From contig JBEBXQ010000078.1 of the NCBI GenBank assembly GCA_040391535.1, positions 1-23,917 of the forward strand: 23,917 bases of DNA, read 5' to 3'. Shown here piece by piece: positions 5,268-13,424 of the stretch (position 1 is the stretch's first letter; each line of letters opens with the position of its first letter). The DNA is from JBEBXQ01 sp040391535 (GTDB lineage Bacteria > Bacteroidota > Bacteroidia > Cytophagales > Spirosomataceae). The translations under genes and the position numbers were made by a program. Below the pieces are notes generated by a model. The model was not told the DNA's origin and did not search any database. It was given only the letters and a program-made list of their open reading frames with translations.

Positions 5268-6767
5268 ATGAAAAAGCTTGATAAGCTTGTGCTGATGTCC
5301 TTTTGGGGGCCGTTTTTGATTACAATGTCTGTAATAATTTTCATTTTCCTGATGAGAATTATTATCTTTTATGTTGACGAATTTGTTTCGAAGGATGTTG
5401 GATTGTGGGACTATGTCCGTCTTTTTTCCTACTTTTCTCTGATTACCGTACCCACAGCGCTTCCCCTGTCTGTTCTGCTGGCTTCATTGATGTCTTTCGG
5501 GAATCTGGGTGAATTTTTTGAACTTACGGCTGTTAAAAGTGCGGGCATATCCATGATACGGGTTATGAGGCCTCTGTTTGTGGTGGTATTGGGTATATGT
5601 GTCTTTTCCTTTTATTTCAGTGATAAAATAGCTCCATGGGCCAATCTCAAGGGGTATAGTCTGCTTTATGATATTAAGACAACCAAGGCTACCCTGAAAA
5701 TCAAGGAAGGTATTTTTTATAATGATTTGCCGGGGTACAGTATCAAGGTGGATAAAAAGATGTCTGACGGACAGACGATGAAAGGAATGGTTATTTACCG
5801 TCACGACCAGAATTATACCAACAGAGGTAATACGCAGGTGATCCTGGCCGATTCCGGCAGAATGTATCCCATTAATGATAATAATTACCTTGTTATTGAG
5901 CTTTTCAGCGGGATTCAGTATGATGAATCTGATGGAGGAGGAGGGACTCCGCGGTCTGTGGCTGTCCAGGATCAGGATGCACAGAAAAATGCCGGTAACT
6001 TTACCAGGAGTAGTTTTCAGCATTATAAAATGGTGGAAAGCCTGTCTTCATTCGGTATGCGCAAAACAGACGAAGAGCAGTTTAAGTATCACGCATTTAT
6101 GAACGATCTTTCTTCACTGAATGCAAAATCTGATTCGATTCAGAGGGTTCATACAGCTACCATTGATCAGAATATAAGTACATCCCGGCAGTATTTTACT
6201 TATGCCTACAAACCGAGTTATGCTGACGCAAAAAAAATAATCCCGGGAAACTGGATTGACTCTACTTTGAATGTAACCGTTACGGATTCCTTGCAAAAGG
6301 AGATACTGACAGCAGCGAAAAGTGCCGCTTCAAACATGGAGTCTTTTGCAAGCGGACGGGTGGCTACGCTTAAGTCTATGGAGAAAAGCCGGAATGAATA
6401 CAGTCTGGAAGCCCATCATAAATTCACACAGGCGCTCTCCTGTATCATTATGTTCCTGATAGGGGCACCCCTGGGCGCCATCATAAAAAAAGGAGGGTTT
6501 GGGATTCCGGTTCTGATTTCAATTGTTTTCTATATCCTCATGTACGTACTGATAACCCAGGGGAACAAATGGGTAACCGAAGGGCTGGTACCGGTTTATT
6601 TTGGTGCATGGCTTGCCAATGGTATTCTGCTTCTGTTTGGATTATACTTTATCGACCGGGCCAAAAATGACTCCCGATTATTTGATAAGGATATTTATAC
6701 CATGCTGGTGGATCGGATCAGACGAAGACTTTCGCGTAATAAGGAAATAGTTGCGGCTGCTGATTAG
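5268..6767 (+). CDS. LptF/LptG-family (YjgP/YjgQ) permease
   Basis: A 499-aa inner-membrane protein with the family architecture: three N-terminal membrane helices (about 11-35, 55-77, 101-118), a large periplasmic domain (about 125-380), and three C-terminal helices (about 390-406, 411-430, 441-462). The coupling-helix region GEFFELTAVKSAGISMIRVM at 81-100 and HKFTQALSCIIMFLIGAPLG at 384-403 followed by KKGG are typical. LptF and LptG with the ATPase LptB pull lipopolysaccharide out of the inner membrane and pass it to LptC/LptA. The protein is well over 100 residues longer than E. coli LptF; the extra length is a polar segment at about 220-380, including a Gly-rich patch at 223-226. It cannot be told from this sequence whether it acts as LptF or LptG. 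The ATPase gene is not nearby. Confidence 0.92.
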   Translation: MKKLDKLVLMSFWGPFLITMSVIIFIFLMRIIIFYVDEFVSKDVGLWDYVRLFSYFSLITVPTALPLSVLLASLMSFGNLGEFFELTAVKSAGISMIRVMRPLFVVVLGICVFSFYFSDKIAPWANLKGYSLLYDIKTTKATLKIKEGIFYNDLPGYSIKVDKKMSDGQTMKGMVIYRHDQNYTNRGNTQVILADSGRMYPINDNNYLVIELFSGIQYDESDGGGGTPRSVAVQDQDAQKNAGNFTRSSFQHYKMVESLSSFGMRKTDEEQFKYHAFMNDLSSLNAKSDSIQRVHTATIDQNISTSRQYFTYAYKPSYADAKKIIPGNWIDSTLNVTVTDSLQKEILTAAKSAASNMESFASGRVATLKSMEKSRNEYSLEAHHKFTQALSCIIMFLIGAPLGAIIKKGGFGIPVLISIVFYILMYVLITQGNKWVTEGLVPVYFGAWLANGILLLFGLYFIDRAKNDSRLFDKDIYTMLVDRIRRRLSRNKEIVAAAD

Positions 6768-6823
6768 AATTTCCCGGCTTTGTTTTGCTGAATAACCGCT
6801 GTGCCGCTCGGAGAAGGTATTTG

Positions 6824-6855
6824 TTTGGAAATGAAACAATATTATAGTATCTTCG
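6824..6855 (+). promoter_or_regulatory. rpsO promoter
   Basis: TTTG at 6824-6827 is followed after exactly 20 bases by TATCTTCG at 6848-6855, which matches TAnnTTTG except for C in place of the second T of TTTG. The spacing is ideal, and transcription would start about 30 bases upstream of the rpsO start codon. Confidence 0.65.
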
Positions 6856-6892
6856 CGGCTGTTTTATTTTATATCAATCTGTTGTTACAATT

Positions 6893-7168
6893 ATGTATTT
6901 AACCGCGGACAAGAAGAAAGAAATCTTCTCTAGCAAAGGATTTGAGAAAAAATCTGAAGACACAGGCTCTGCAGAATCTCAGATCGCACTCTTCACTTAC
7001 CGTATCAATTACCTTACGGAACATTTGAAGACTCACAAGAAAGACAATGATACACGTCGCGGCCTCTTGCGTTTAGTAGGAAAGCGTCGTAGTTTATTGG
7101 ATTATCTCTACAAGAAAGACATTGAGCGTTATCGTGCGATTATCGCAGCGTTGAATCTCCGGAAGTAA
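6893..7168 (+). CDS. rpsO: 30S ribosomal protein S15
   Basis: The 91-aa product matches S15 in length and sequence. It has the SEDTGSAESQIALFTYRINYLTEHLKTHKKD block (residues 21-51; key residues D23, T24, G25, S26, E28, Q30, H44, H48, K49, D51), then the RRGLLRLVGKRRSLLDYL helix-loop and the final YRAIIAALNLRK. S15 is a primary binder of 16S rRNA at the h20-h22 junction and is needed for assembly of the small-subunit platform. It has its own promoter and terminator, yet lies immediately before pnp, the same order as in many bacteria. Confidence 0.98.
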   Translation: MYLTADKKKEIFSSKGFEKKSEDTGSAESQIALFTYRINYLTEHLKTHKKDNDTRRGLLRLVGKRRSLLDYLYKKDIERYRAIIAALNLRK

Positions 7169-7179
7169 AATCGGTTTCA

Positions 7180-7204
7180 GGGAATTTGTTAATAACAAAT
7201 TCCC
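7180..7204 (+). terminator. Hairpin after rpsO
   Basis: A perfect 11-bp stem (7180-7190 with 7194-7204) carries a 3-base loop 12 bases after the rpsO stop and is followed by TGTTTCTT. The T run is imperfect, so it could be a terminator, or an RNA-stabilising or processing hairpin between rpsO and pnp. Confidence 0.65.
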
Positions 7205-7344
7205 TGTTTCTTATGTTATTAATACAATAAGAGTGTTACTTATTGGTATTATTTGAGTCCTAGTATCCACGGAAACATTCAGTTTTGAGAAAAGAAAATA
7301 AATCCCTCTAAATTAATTGGCTCCTGATAGATATATTCAATGTA

Positions 7345-7378
7345 TACTTTTCTTTTAATATTCGGTTCACTTAGAACC
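7345..7378 (+). promoter_or_regulatory. Possible pnp promoter and leader hairpin
   Basis: TACTTTTC at 7345-7352 is one base off the -7 consensus TAnnTTTG but has no TTTG at the proper distance upstream. Downstream, GGTTC (7364-7368) and GAACC (7374-7378) can pair in the pnp leader about 35 bases before the start codon. In E. coli, pnp is controlled through a leader hairpin. The equivalent here is only a suggestion because the stem is short. Confidence 0.25.
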
Positions 7379-7413
7379 ATGCGGTAAAGCGGTTTATAAA
7401 CAATTCAACATTT

Positions 7414-9555
7414 ATGTTATTTAACGTAGTAACAAAAACAATCAATCTGCCTGATGGCAGATCTATTACTATTGAGACAGGAAAACTGGCAAAACAGGCT
7501 GATGGCTCCGTAGTAGTACGTATGGGAAACACCATGCTGCTAGGTACTGTTGTATCCAGTAAAGATATAAAAGAGGGGCTTGATTTCTTGCCTCTTTCTG
7601 TAGATTATCAGGAGAAATTTGCATCTGCAGGTAGAATTCCGGGTAGTTTTATGAGACGTGAAGGAAGGCTTTCTGATCATGAAGTACTGGTGAGCCGTTT
7701 GGTTGACCGTGTTCTCAGGCCACTTTTTCCAGGAGATTACCATGCCGAAACACAGGTAAACATATTCCTGATTTCTGCTGACTCAGAAGCATTACCTGAC
7801 GCACTGGCTGCACTTACAGCTTCTGCTGCTCTGATGGTTTCTGATATTCCGTTTACAACTCCTGTTTCAGAAGTACGGGTAGCTAAAATTGACGGTGAAT
7901 ATGTAATTAACCCGGGAGCATCCGATCTCAGCCGTGCTACACTTGATCTGATCGTAGGTGCTACTGAGAGAGATATATGCATGGTAGAGGGAGAGTTGAG
8001 TGAAGCCTCTGAAGAGGAGGTTCTCGAAGCACTGAGAGCCGCTCACACAGCTATCCAGCATCAATGCCAGGTATTGAAAGAACTGGAAGAAGCTGTAGGT
8101 AAAACAACAAAGAGAGAATATCCGGGTGACAAACAGGACGAGGAACTTGAAAAAAAAATCCGTGATTTCGCCTACAACAAAATTTATGCTGTAGCCCTTC
8201 AGGGGAATGCCAACAAGCAGGCCCGCAAGGATGGATTTAAGGCTGTATTTGAGGAGTTTATCGCGACTTATACTGAAGAAGAACTCCTTGAACTGGATCT
8301 GGGACTGGTAAAACGTTACTTCCATGATCTGGAGTATGATGCATCACGTCGTCTGGTACTGGATGAGCGTGTTCGTCTTGACGGGCGTAAGCTTGACCAG
8401 GTTCGTCCTATTGCCTGTGAAGTAGATTTTCTGCCCGGAGCGCACGGTTCTGCATTGTTTACACGCGGAGAAACCCAATCGCTTACTACCGTAACACTGG
8501 GTACCAAAATGGATGAGCAGATCGTTGATACCGCCATGCATTATGGTTATAATAAATTCCTCCTTCATTATAACTTCCCTGGCTTTTCAACCGGTGAAGT
8601 AAAGCCGAACCGTGGACCGGGACGTCGTGAAGTAGGTCATGGAAACCTGGCCATGCGGGCCCTGAAAAAAGTATTACCTCAGGATGGCGATAACCCATAT
8701 ACGGTTCGTATTGTTTCTGATATTCTGGAATCAAACGGTTCTTCCTCAATGGCAACCGTATGTGCAGGTTCTCTGGCACTCATGGATTCGGGTCTTCCTA
8801 TTAAAGCCCCTGTTTCAGGTATTGCGATGGGGTTGATTACCGATCCGGAAACAGGAAAGTACGCAATTTTGTCCGATATTCTCGGTGATGAGGATCATTT
8901 GGGTGACATGGATTTCAAGGTGACCGGTACTGAGAATGGTATCACGGCTTGTCAGATGGATATCAAAATTGACGGGTTGTCATACGAAGTACTTACTGAA
9001 GCATTGAATCAGGCAAAAGCCGGGCGTCTTCATATACTCGGTGAAATGAAGAAAGCTATTGAAGCGCCACGTGAAGATTACAAACCACATACACCAAGGG
9101 CAGTCGTGATCAAAATTGACCGTGAAATGATTGGTGCGGTTATCGGGCCTGGCGGAAAAGTAGTACAGGATATTCAGAAAGAATCAGGTGCTACTGTATC
9201 CATTGAAGAAAAAGATAATGCTGGTTTTGTCAGTATTTTCTCAAATAATAAAGAAGCCATGGACAAGGCGATTGCCCGTGTAAAAGGTATCGTCACAGTC
9301 CCTGAAATCGGTGAGGTTTATAACGGAACTGTTAAAACCATTATGCCATTTGGTGCGTTTGTGGAGTTCCTGCCCGGCAAAGACGCTCTTTTGCATATTT
9401 CTGAGATCACCTGGGAGAGACTTGATTCTATGGATGATGTTTTGCAGGTTGGAGAAGAAATTCAGGTGAAATTGGTTGACGTTGATAAGAAAACCGGAAA
9501 ATATCGTTTATCCCGTAAAGTACTTCTTCCAAAACCAGAGAACAAAAAGGCCTGA
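7414..9555 (+). CDS. pnp: Polyribonucleotide nucleotidyltransferase (PNPase)
   Basis: This 713-aa phosphorolytic 3'-to-5' exoribonuclease has the complete family layout: first RNase PH domain (about 10-145), helical domain (about 240-310), second RNase PH domain (about 315-540), KH domain (about 563-622, GxxG loop as GPGGK at 578-582) and S1 domain (about 632-703). The catalytic segment GDEDHLGDMDFKVTGT at 491-506 holds the conserved Asp492 and Asp498. Phosphate-binding SNGSSSMA is at about 440-447, and GPGRREVGHGNLAMRAL is at 401-417. The RNA-binding FFRR loop reads SFMRR at 78-82, with Met in place of the second Phe. The protein trims mRNA and tRNA ends as a trimer in the cytoplasm. rpoD follows after 71 bases. 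Confidence 0.98.
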   Translation: MLFNVVTKTINLPDGRSITIETGKLAKQADGSVVVRMGNTMLLGTVVSSKDIKEGLDFLPLSVDYQEKFASAGRIPGSFMRREGRLSDHEVLVSRLVDRVLRPLFPGDYHAETQVNIFLISADSEALPDALAALTASAALMVSDIPFTTPVSEVRVAKIDGEYVINPGASDLSRATLDLIVGATERDICMVEGELSEASEEEVLEALRAAHTAIQHQCQVLKELEEAVGKTTKREYPGDKQDEELEKKIRDFAYNKIYAVALQGNANKQARKDGFKAVFEEFIATYTEEELLELDLGLVKRYFHDLEYDASRRLVLDERVRLDGRKLDQVRPIACEVDFLPGAHGSALFTRGETQSLTTVTLGTKMDEQIVDTAMHYGYNKFLLHYNFPGFSTGEVKPNRGPGRREVGHGNLAMRALKKVLPQDGDNPYTVRIVSDILESNGSSSMATVCAGSLALMDSGLPIKAPVSGIAMGLITDPETGKYAILSDILGDEDHLGDMDFKVTGTENGITACQMDIKIDGLSYEVLTEALNQAKAGRLHILGEMKKAIEAPREDYKPHTPRAVVIKIDREMIGAVIGPGGKVVQDIQKESGATVSIEEKDNAGFVSIFSNNKEAMDKAIARVKGIVTVPEIGEVYNGTVKTIMPFGAFVEFLPGKDALLHISEITWERLDSMDDVLQVGEEIQVKLVDVDKKTGKYRLSRKVLLPKPENKKA

Positions 9556-9626
9556 TATTTTGTTAAATCGTTTGGAGCGTTTAGGGATGCTTTAATAGGA
9601 GGAATATAAAAATTTGAATATAGAGA

Positions 9627-10490
9627 ATGAGACAGCTAAAAATCAGTAAGCAAATAACCAACCGTGAAAGCCAATCACTGGATAAGTACCTCCAGGAAAT
9701 CGGTAAGGTTGATTTGCTCACACCAGATGAAGAAGTTACTTTGGCCCAGAAAATCAGGGACGGGGATCAGCAAGCCCTTGAAAGGCTTACAAAAGCTAAC
9801 CTGCGTTTCGTGGTTTCTGTTGCCAAGCAATATCAGAATCAGGGATTGTCCCTGGGTGATTTGATTAATGAGGGGAATTTGGGATTGATTAAGGCGGCTC
9901 AGCGTTTCGATGAAACCCGTGGGTTTAAATTTATTTCATATGCTGTCTGGTGGATTCGCCAGTCTATTCTGCAGGCTTTGGCCGAGCAATCCCGTATTGT
10001 TCGCCTTCCGCTGAACAGGGTAGGTTCTTTGAATAAAATTTCCAAGACTTTTTCTGAACTGGAACAACGTTTTGAAAGAGAGCCTTCTCCTGAGGAACTG
10101 GCTGAAGTATTGGAAATATCCTCTTCTGAAGTTGTGGACACGATGAAAATTTCGGGTCGCCATGTTTCGATGGATGCTCCGTTTGTTCAGGGAGAAGAAA
10201 ACAGCTTGCTTGATGTTCTTGAAAATGACCTGGAAGACAAACCGGATTCAGGACTTGTCAATGAATCGTTACGTAAGGAAGTGCAACGTGCGCTTTCAAC
10301 CCTTACGCAACGTGAGGCTGATGTCATCGCTTTATATTTCGGGTTGAATGGTGAACATGCCATGACCCTCGAAGAAATCGGTGAGAAATTTAACCTTACC
10401 CGTGAGCGCGTACGTCAGATCAAGGAAAAGGCAATCCGTCGCCTGCGTCATGCTTCAAGAAGTAAAGCATTGAAAACCTACCTGGGTTAA
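9627..10490 (+). CDS. rpoD: Primary RNA polymerase sigma factor (RpoD/SigA, Bacteroidota type)
   Basis: The 287-aa protein has region 1.2 (about 15-50), region 2 (about 52-122, including FDETRGFKFISYAVWWIRQSI for -7 element binding and DNA melting), region 3 (about 130-205) and region 4 (about 218-275, with the helix-turn-helix TLEEIGEKFNLTRERVRQIKEKA at 247-269; key residues E249, R259, R261, Q264). Region 1.1 is absent, as in the primary sigma of other Bacteroidota, which recognises TTTG/TAnnTTTG promoters. It directs core RNA polymerase to housekeeping promoters, including those found in this window. A strong AGGAGG (9597-9602) lies 24 bases before the ATG, too far for normal use. A terminator follows the gene. 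Confidence 0.97.
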   Translation: MRQLKISKQITNRESQSLDKYLQEIGKVDLLTPDEEVTLAQKIRDGDQQALERLTKANLRFVVSVAKQYQNQGLSLGDLINEGNLGLIKAAQRFDETRGFKFISYAVWWIRQSILQALAEQSRIVRLPLNRVGSLNKISKTFSELEQRFEREPSPEELAEVLEISSSEVVDTMKISGRHVSMDAPFVQGEENSLLDVLENDLEDKPDSGLVNESLRKEVQRALSTLTQREADVIALYFGLNGEHAMTLEEIGEKFNLTRERVRQIKEKAIRRLRHASRSKALKTYLG

Positions 10491-10508
10491 CAGATATAGC
10501 TTTAAGAT

Positions 10509-10540
10509 TTTCAGACGGCTGTTCAGAAGTTTTACTTTCG
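10509..10540 (+). promoter_or_regulatory. Possible menD promoter inside the rpoD terminator
   Basis: TTTC at 10509-10512, a 20-base spacer, and TACTTTCG at 10533-10540 give a near match to TTTG-N20-TAnnTTTG, with the same TTCG-type -7 ending as the rpsO promoter. A start about 7 bases downstream would leave a leader of about 28 bases to the ATG at 10575. Both boxes carry one mismatch, so this is tentative. Confidence 0.3.
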
Positions 10541-10558
10541 GACGGCCGTTTGCTTTTT
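10512..10558 (+). terminator. rpoD terminator
   Basis: CAGACGGCTGTTC at 10512-10524 pairs with GGACGGCCGTTTG at 10540-10552 over 13 positions, three of them G-U. The stem can continue with GAAG/CTTT inside it, and a T run follows at 10554-10558. It lies 21 bases after the rpoD stop and ends only 16 bases before the preferred menD start. Confidence 0.85.
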
Positions 10559-10574
10559 ATTAATGATTTTATTT

Positions 10575-12305
10575 ATGGCAGTTTTACAACCTATCATAGA
10601 CCTGGCAGAGTTATGCTACCAGCATGGTATTACACACGCCGTGATATCACCTGGCTCACGTAGTGCCGCACTATCACTTGCATTCGACAAACACTCCGGA
10701 ATCACCACACATATTGTGATGGATGAGAGAGCCGCTGGTTTCATAGCACTGGGTATGGCACAGCAACTAAAGAAACCTGTTGTACTGATCTGTACTTCCG
10801 GAAGCGCTGCCTATAATTTTGCTCCCGCAGTAACGGAAGCTTTTTTTCAGCAGATTCCGTTGCTGATCCTGACTGCCGACCGCCCCCCTGAATGGATTCA
10901 CCAGCAGGATGGACAGACGATCTATCAGTCGGGTATTTTTGGGAAGCATGTGAAAAAGTCTTTCGATTTTCCTGTGGATTACCAACATCCTGATGCTGTT
11001 TGGTTTGCCAACCGTCTTGCCAATGAAGCTCTCCTGCTGGCCAATGAAGTACAGCCGGGGCCTGTTCATATTAATGTTCCGGTGCGCGAACCGTTTTATC
11101 CTGCCAGTGACGAAATGTTTGAAGCAGGGAAGGTCAGAAAAATTACCAGAATTGAGGCACAGCATTCCATAAGTACTGAACACTGGCATTGGCTTGAAGA
11201 CATGATGGAAAGCCATGACCGCATTGTCATTGCTGTGGGACAAATGGATTATAATAAAGAACTCATTGAAATACTCCGGCAGTTAGCCACAGATTTTGGT
11301 GTGGTAGTATTGGGAGATTGCATCAGCAACCTTCCGGATGAAGAACCTTTTATTCTCCACCATGATTTGTTCCTGCCATTAGTGGGTGACGACGATTTTC
11401 ACCCGGACCTGATGATTACCCTCGGAAATTCCTTTCTTTCCAAATCACTTAAAGAATTTATAAGAAGTAATAAATGCGAAAATCACTGGCATGTGGGAAT
11501 TGGTGCGGATGTGATTGATACATTCCGGTGCCTTACTTTACAGATACCGATGCAGCCACTGGATTTTTTCGGGAAATTATTTGAGGAGTTCGATTTTCAG
11601 CGTTTTCTGAAACATTTTCAGTTTGAAAGTGATTTTGATTTTCATGCGAAATGGTATCATAACAATATGAAATCGAGGAGATTACTGAATGATTACCTGA
11701 AAAGAACAGATGTGTTCTCAGATGTTGCTGTTTTGTCGGTGGTACTGGATGTTTTACCGGAAAATTGTCAGTTGCACCTGGCCAACAGCATGAGTGTAAG
11801 GTATATTAATTTCCTGGGTGTTCCGAATAAGGGCATCCGTGTTTTTGCCAACCGTGGAACGAGTGGTATTGACGGGTGTGTGAGCACGGCCATCGGTGCC
11901 GCACTGATTACCACTGAACCGGTATATCTGATCGTGGGTGATGTAGCATTTTTGTATGATCGCAACGGCTTACTTCTGACCCACCTTCCTCACAATCTTA
12001 AAATTGTTGTGCTTAATAATGCCGGCGGAAATATCTTCAGAATTATAAACGGATCTTCAACACAGCCGGAAGTGGAAAGACTATTTGAAACACGTCATGC
12101 CTTTACAGGTGAGGCTACGGCAACAGATAGCGGAATGGATTACTTCAGAGGAGATTCGTTCAGTACAGTTACTGAATTACTGTCTCTATTTACAGGAAGT
12201 AATAAAGCCTCCGTCCTTGAATTAATTACCTTGCCAGAAGAGAGTGCTGATGCTTATAAAAACGCCAGACACTATCTCAAGTCACATTGGACGGAGACTG
12301 AATAA
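10575..12305 (+). CDS. menD: 2-succinyl-5-enolpyruvyl-6-hydroxy-3-cyclohexene-1-carboxylate synthase
   Basis: MenD is a thiamine-diphosphate and Mg2+ enzyme of menaquinone synthesis that joins isochorismate and 2-oxoglutarate with loss of CO2. From the ATG at 10575 the protein is 576 aa. It shows HAVISPGSRSAALSLAF at 21-37, the cofactor-activating Glu51 in MDERAAGFIALG, the CTSGSAAYNFAPAV turn, and near residue 450 the ThDP/Mg site GDVAFLYDRNGLL...NNAGGNIF. An in-frame ATG four codons upstream (10563) gives MILF before this start. The downstream ATG aligns better with the family and leaves room for a leader after the rpoD terminator. No other men genes are in the window. The gene converges on a TPR lipoprotein gene with only one base between the stops. 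Confidence 0.95.
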   Translation: MAVLQPIIDLAELCYQHGITHAVISPGSRSAALSLAFDKHSGITTHIVMDERAAGFIALGMAQQLKKPVVLICTSGSAAYNFAPAVTEAFFQQIPLLILTADRPPEWIHQQDGQTIYQSGIFGKHVKKSFDFPVDYQHPDAVWFANRLANEALLLANEVQPGPVHINVPVREPFYPASDEMFEAGKVRKITRIEAQHSISTEHWHWLEDMMESHDRIVIAVGQMDYNKELIEILRQLATDFGVVVLGDCISNLPDEEPFILHHDLFLPLVGDDDFHPDLMITLGNSFLSKSLKEFIRSNKCENHWHVGIGADVIDTFRCLTLQIPMQPLDFFGKLFEEFDFQRFLKHFQFESDFDFHAKWYHNNMKSRRLLNDYLKRTDVFSDVAVLSVVLDVLPENCQLHLANSMSVRYINFLGVPNKGIRVFANRGTSGIDGCVSTAIGAALITTEPVYLIVGDVAFLYDRNGLLLTHLPHNLKIVVLNNAGGNIFRIINGSSTQPEVERLFETRHAFTGEATATDSGMDYFRGDSFSTVTELLSLFTGSNKASVLELITLPEESADAYKNARHYLKSHWTETE

Positions 12306-12306
12306 C

Positions 12307-13335
12307 TTATTTACAAAACTTTTGTATGGAAGCAGTGGCAATACTGTCCTGAAGAAGATTTCCCTGCTTCCATATTTTGCAGGCTTCATTCAACTGATTG
12401 ATACGTTGATACGCAATACCCGTATATCCGTATAATTCGTCCACCGGCTGTTCCAGTTCAACAGCTTGCTTAAAATACTTTAATGCTTCATCAATCTGGT
12501 TCTGATTGAAATAATATAAGCCGATATTACGTAAGGTGTACCCGTTGTCAGGCATTAATAACAACGAATGATCCAGCAGTTTTTTAGCGTCATCCGATTG
12601 GCCGGTATTCAGTAAAACATAACCCTTGTTATTTAAAGCAATGGGATCGACTTTATTCATTAAAAGTGCCTGATCCAGGTAAGTATTTGCTTTACTCCAG
12701 TTTTTTGTACGGGCATACACCATGCCCAGATTGTTCAGGGCTTCCGGTAACCTGTTGTTGATCTCATGCGCTTTGAGAAAATCATGCTCAGCATCTTTGA
12801 ATTTTTGTTCATGAAAATTCAGTACGCCACGATTGACATAGGCTTCGGCCATCCCCGGATCGAGTAATATCGCTTTTTCAAAATCAGCATACGCCTGTGC
12901 ATCTCTGTTGCGTAACGTGTATAAATTTCCACGGATCAGATAATACCGCGCAGAATCACCATAAAACTGTGCAATTTGCTCCATGTCAGCTTCTGCATTT
13001 TTAGCATCTCCCAGCTTAATCAGCGTTTCAGCTCTCAGAAAACGGGCCTCATTAAACTTACTATCCAGCTCTATGGCCTTGTTTAGCTCAGCAAGGGCCA
13101 GTTCGGGTTTGCCCATACGGGTATAAAGAATGCCCTTATTTAAAAAAATATCCGGAATGGTTGCCATTTTTTTTTCGGCTTCTACATAATAGTATAAGCT
13201 TTTCTGATAATTTTCTTTGGCCATTTCAATATTCCCCTTTAAAATAAACTGAATGGCATCCTTTTTATCCATGTTATTACAGGAGATAAAAAAGATAGCG
13301 GAAATGATAAAAATGATAACCCGGATTTTTTTCAT
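12307..13335 (-). CDS. TPR-repeat lipoprotein
   Basis: The 342-aa protein begins with a lipoprotein signal: KK-R, a hydrophobic stretch, then FFISC with the lipidated Cys at 19. The residues after Cys are NNMDKK; there is no obvious surface-export signal of acidic residues, so a periplasm-facing anchor is likely. The remainder is about eight tetratricopeptide repeats, with recurrent patterns such as LNKGILYTRMGKPELALAELNKAIELD and LNNLGMVYARTKNWSKANTYL. TPR lipoproteins generally act as scaffolds for envelope complexes; the partner is unknown. Its stop lies one base from the menD stop on the opposite strand, with no terminator between. It is divergent from the small gene at 13425. Confidence 0.88.
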   Translation of the reverse strand: MKKIRVIIFIISAIFFISCNNMDKKDAIQFILKGNIEMAKENYQKSLYYYVEAEKKMATIPDIFLNKGILYTRMGKPELALAELNKAIELDSKFNEARFLRAETLIKLGDAKNAEADMEQIAQFYGDSARYYLIRGNLYTLRNRDAQAYADFEKAILLDPGMAEAYVNRGVLNFHEQKFKDAEHDFLKAHEINNRLPEALNNLGMVYARTKNWSKANTYLDQALLMNKVDPIALNNKGYVLLNTGQSDDAKKLLDHSLLLMPDNGYTLRNIGLYYFNQNQIDEALKYFKQAVELEQPVDELYGYTGIAYQRINQLNEACKIWKQGNLLQDSIATASIQKFCK

Positions 13336-13400
13336 GTTAATGATAATTTACAGATACTGAAATTGGGAATATTAATTCCGGTTTCGATCAATGATTTGAC

Positions 13401-13408
13401 TATTTTTG
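13401..13408 (+). promoter_or_regulatory. -7 element upstream of the 85-aa gene
   Basis: TATTTTTG matches TAnnTTTG exactly and lies 16 bases before the ATG at 13425, predicting a very short leader. No TTTG is present at the -33 position. Confidence 0.45.
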
Positions 13409-13424
13409 TAATTAAAAAAAAACT

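Noticed and set aside
5484..6023. Minus-strand 179-aa open frame inside the LptF/LptG gene
   Set aside because: The plus strand encodes recognised permease helices and the periplasmic domain. The antisense product has no sensible domain.
7867..8325. Minus-strand 152-aa open frame inside pnp
   Set aside because: It is the antisense shadow of conserved PNPase sequence, with Phe-rich composition arising from reversed GAA/AAA codons.
10767..11243. Minus-strand 158-aa open frame inside menD
   Set aside because: It is fully covered by the conserved MenD coding sequence on the plus strand.
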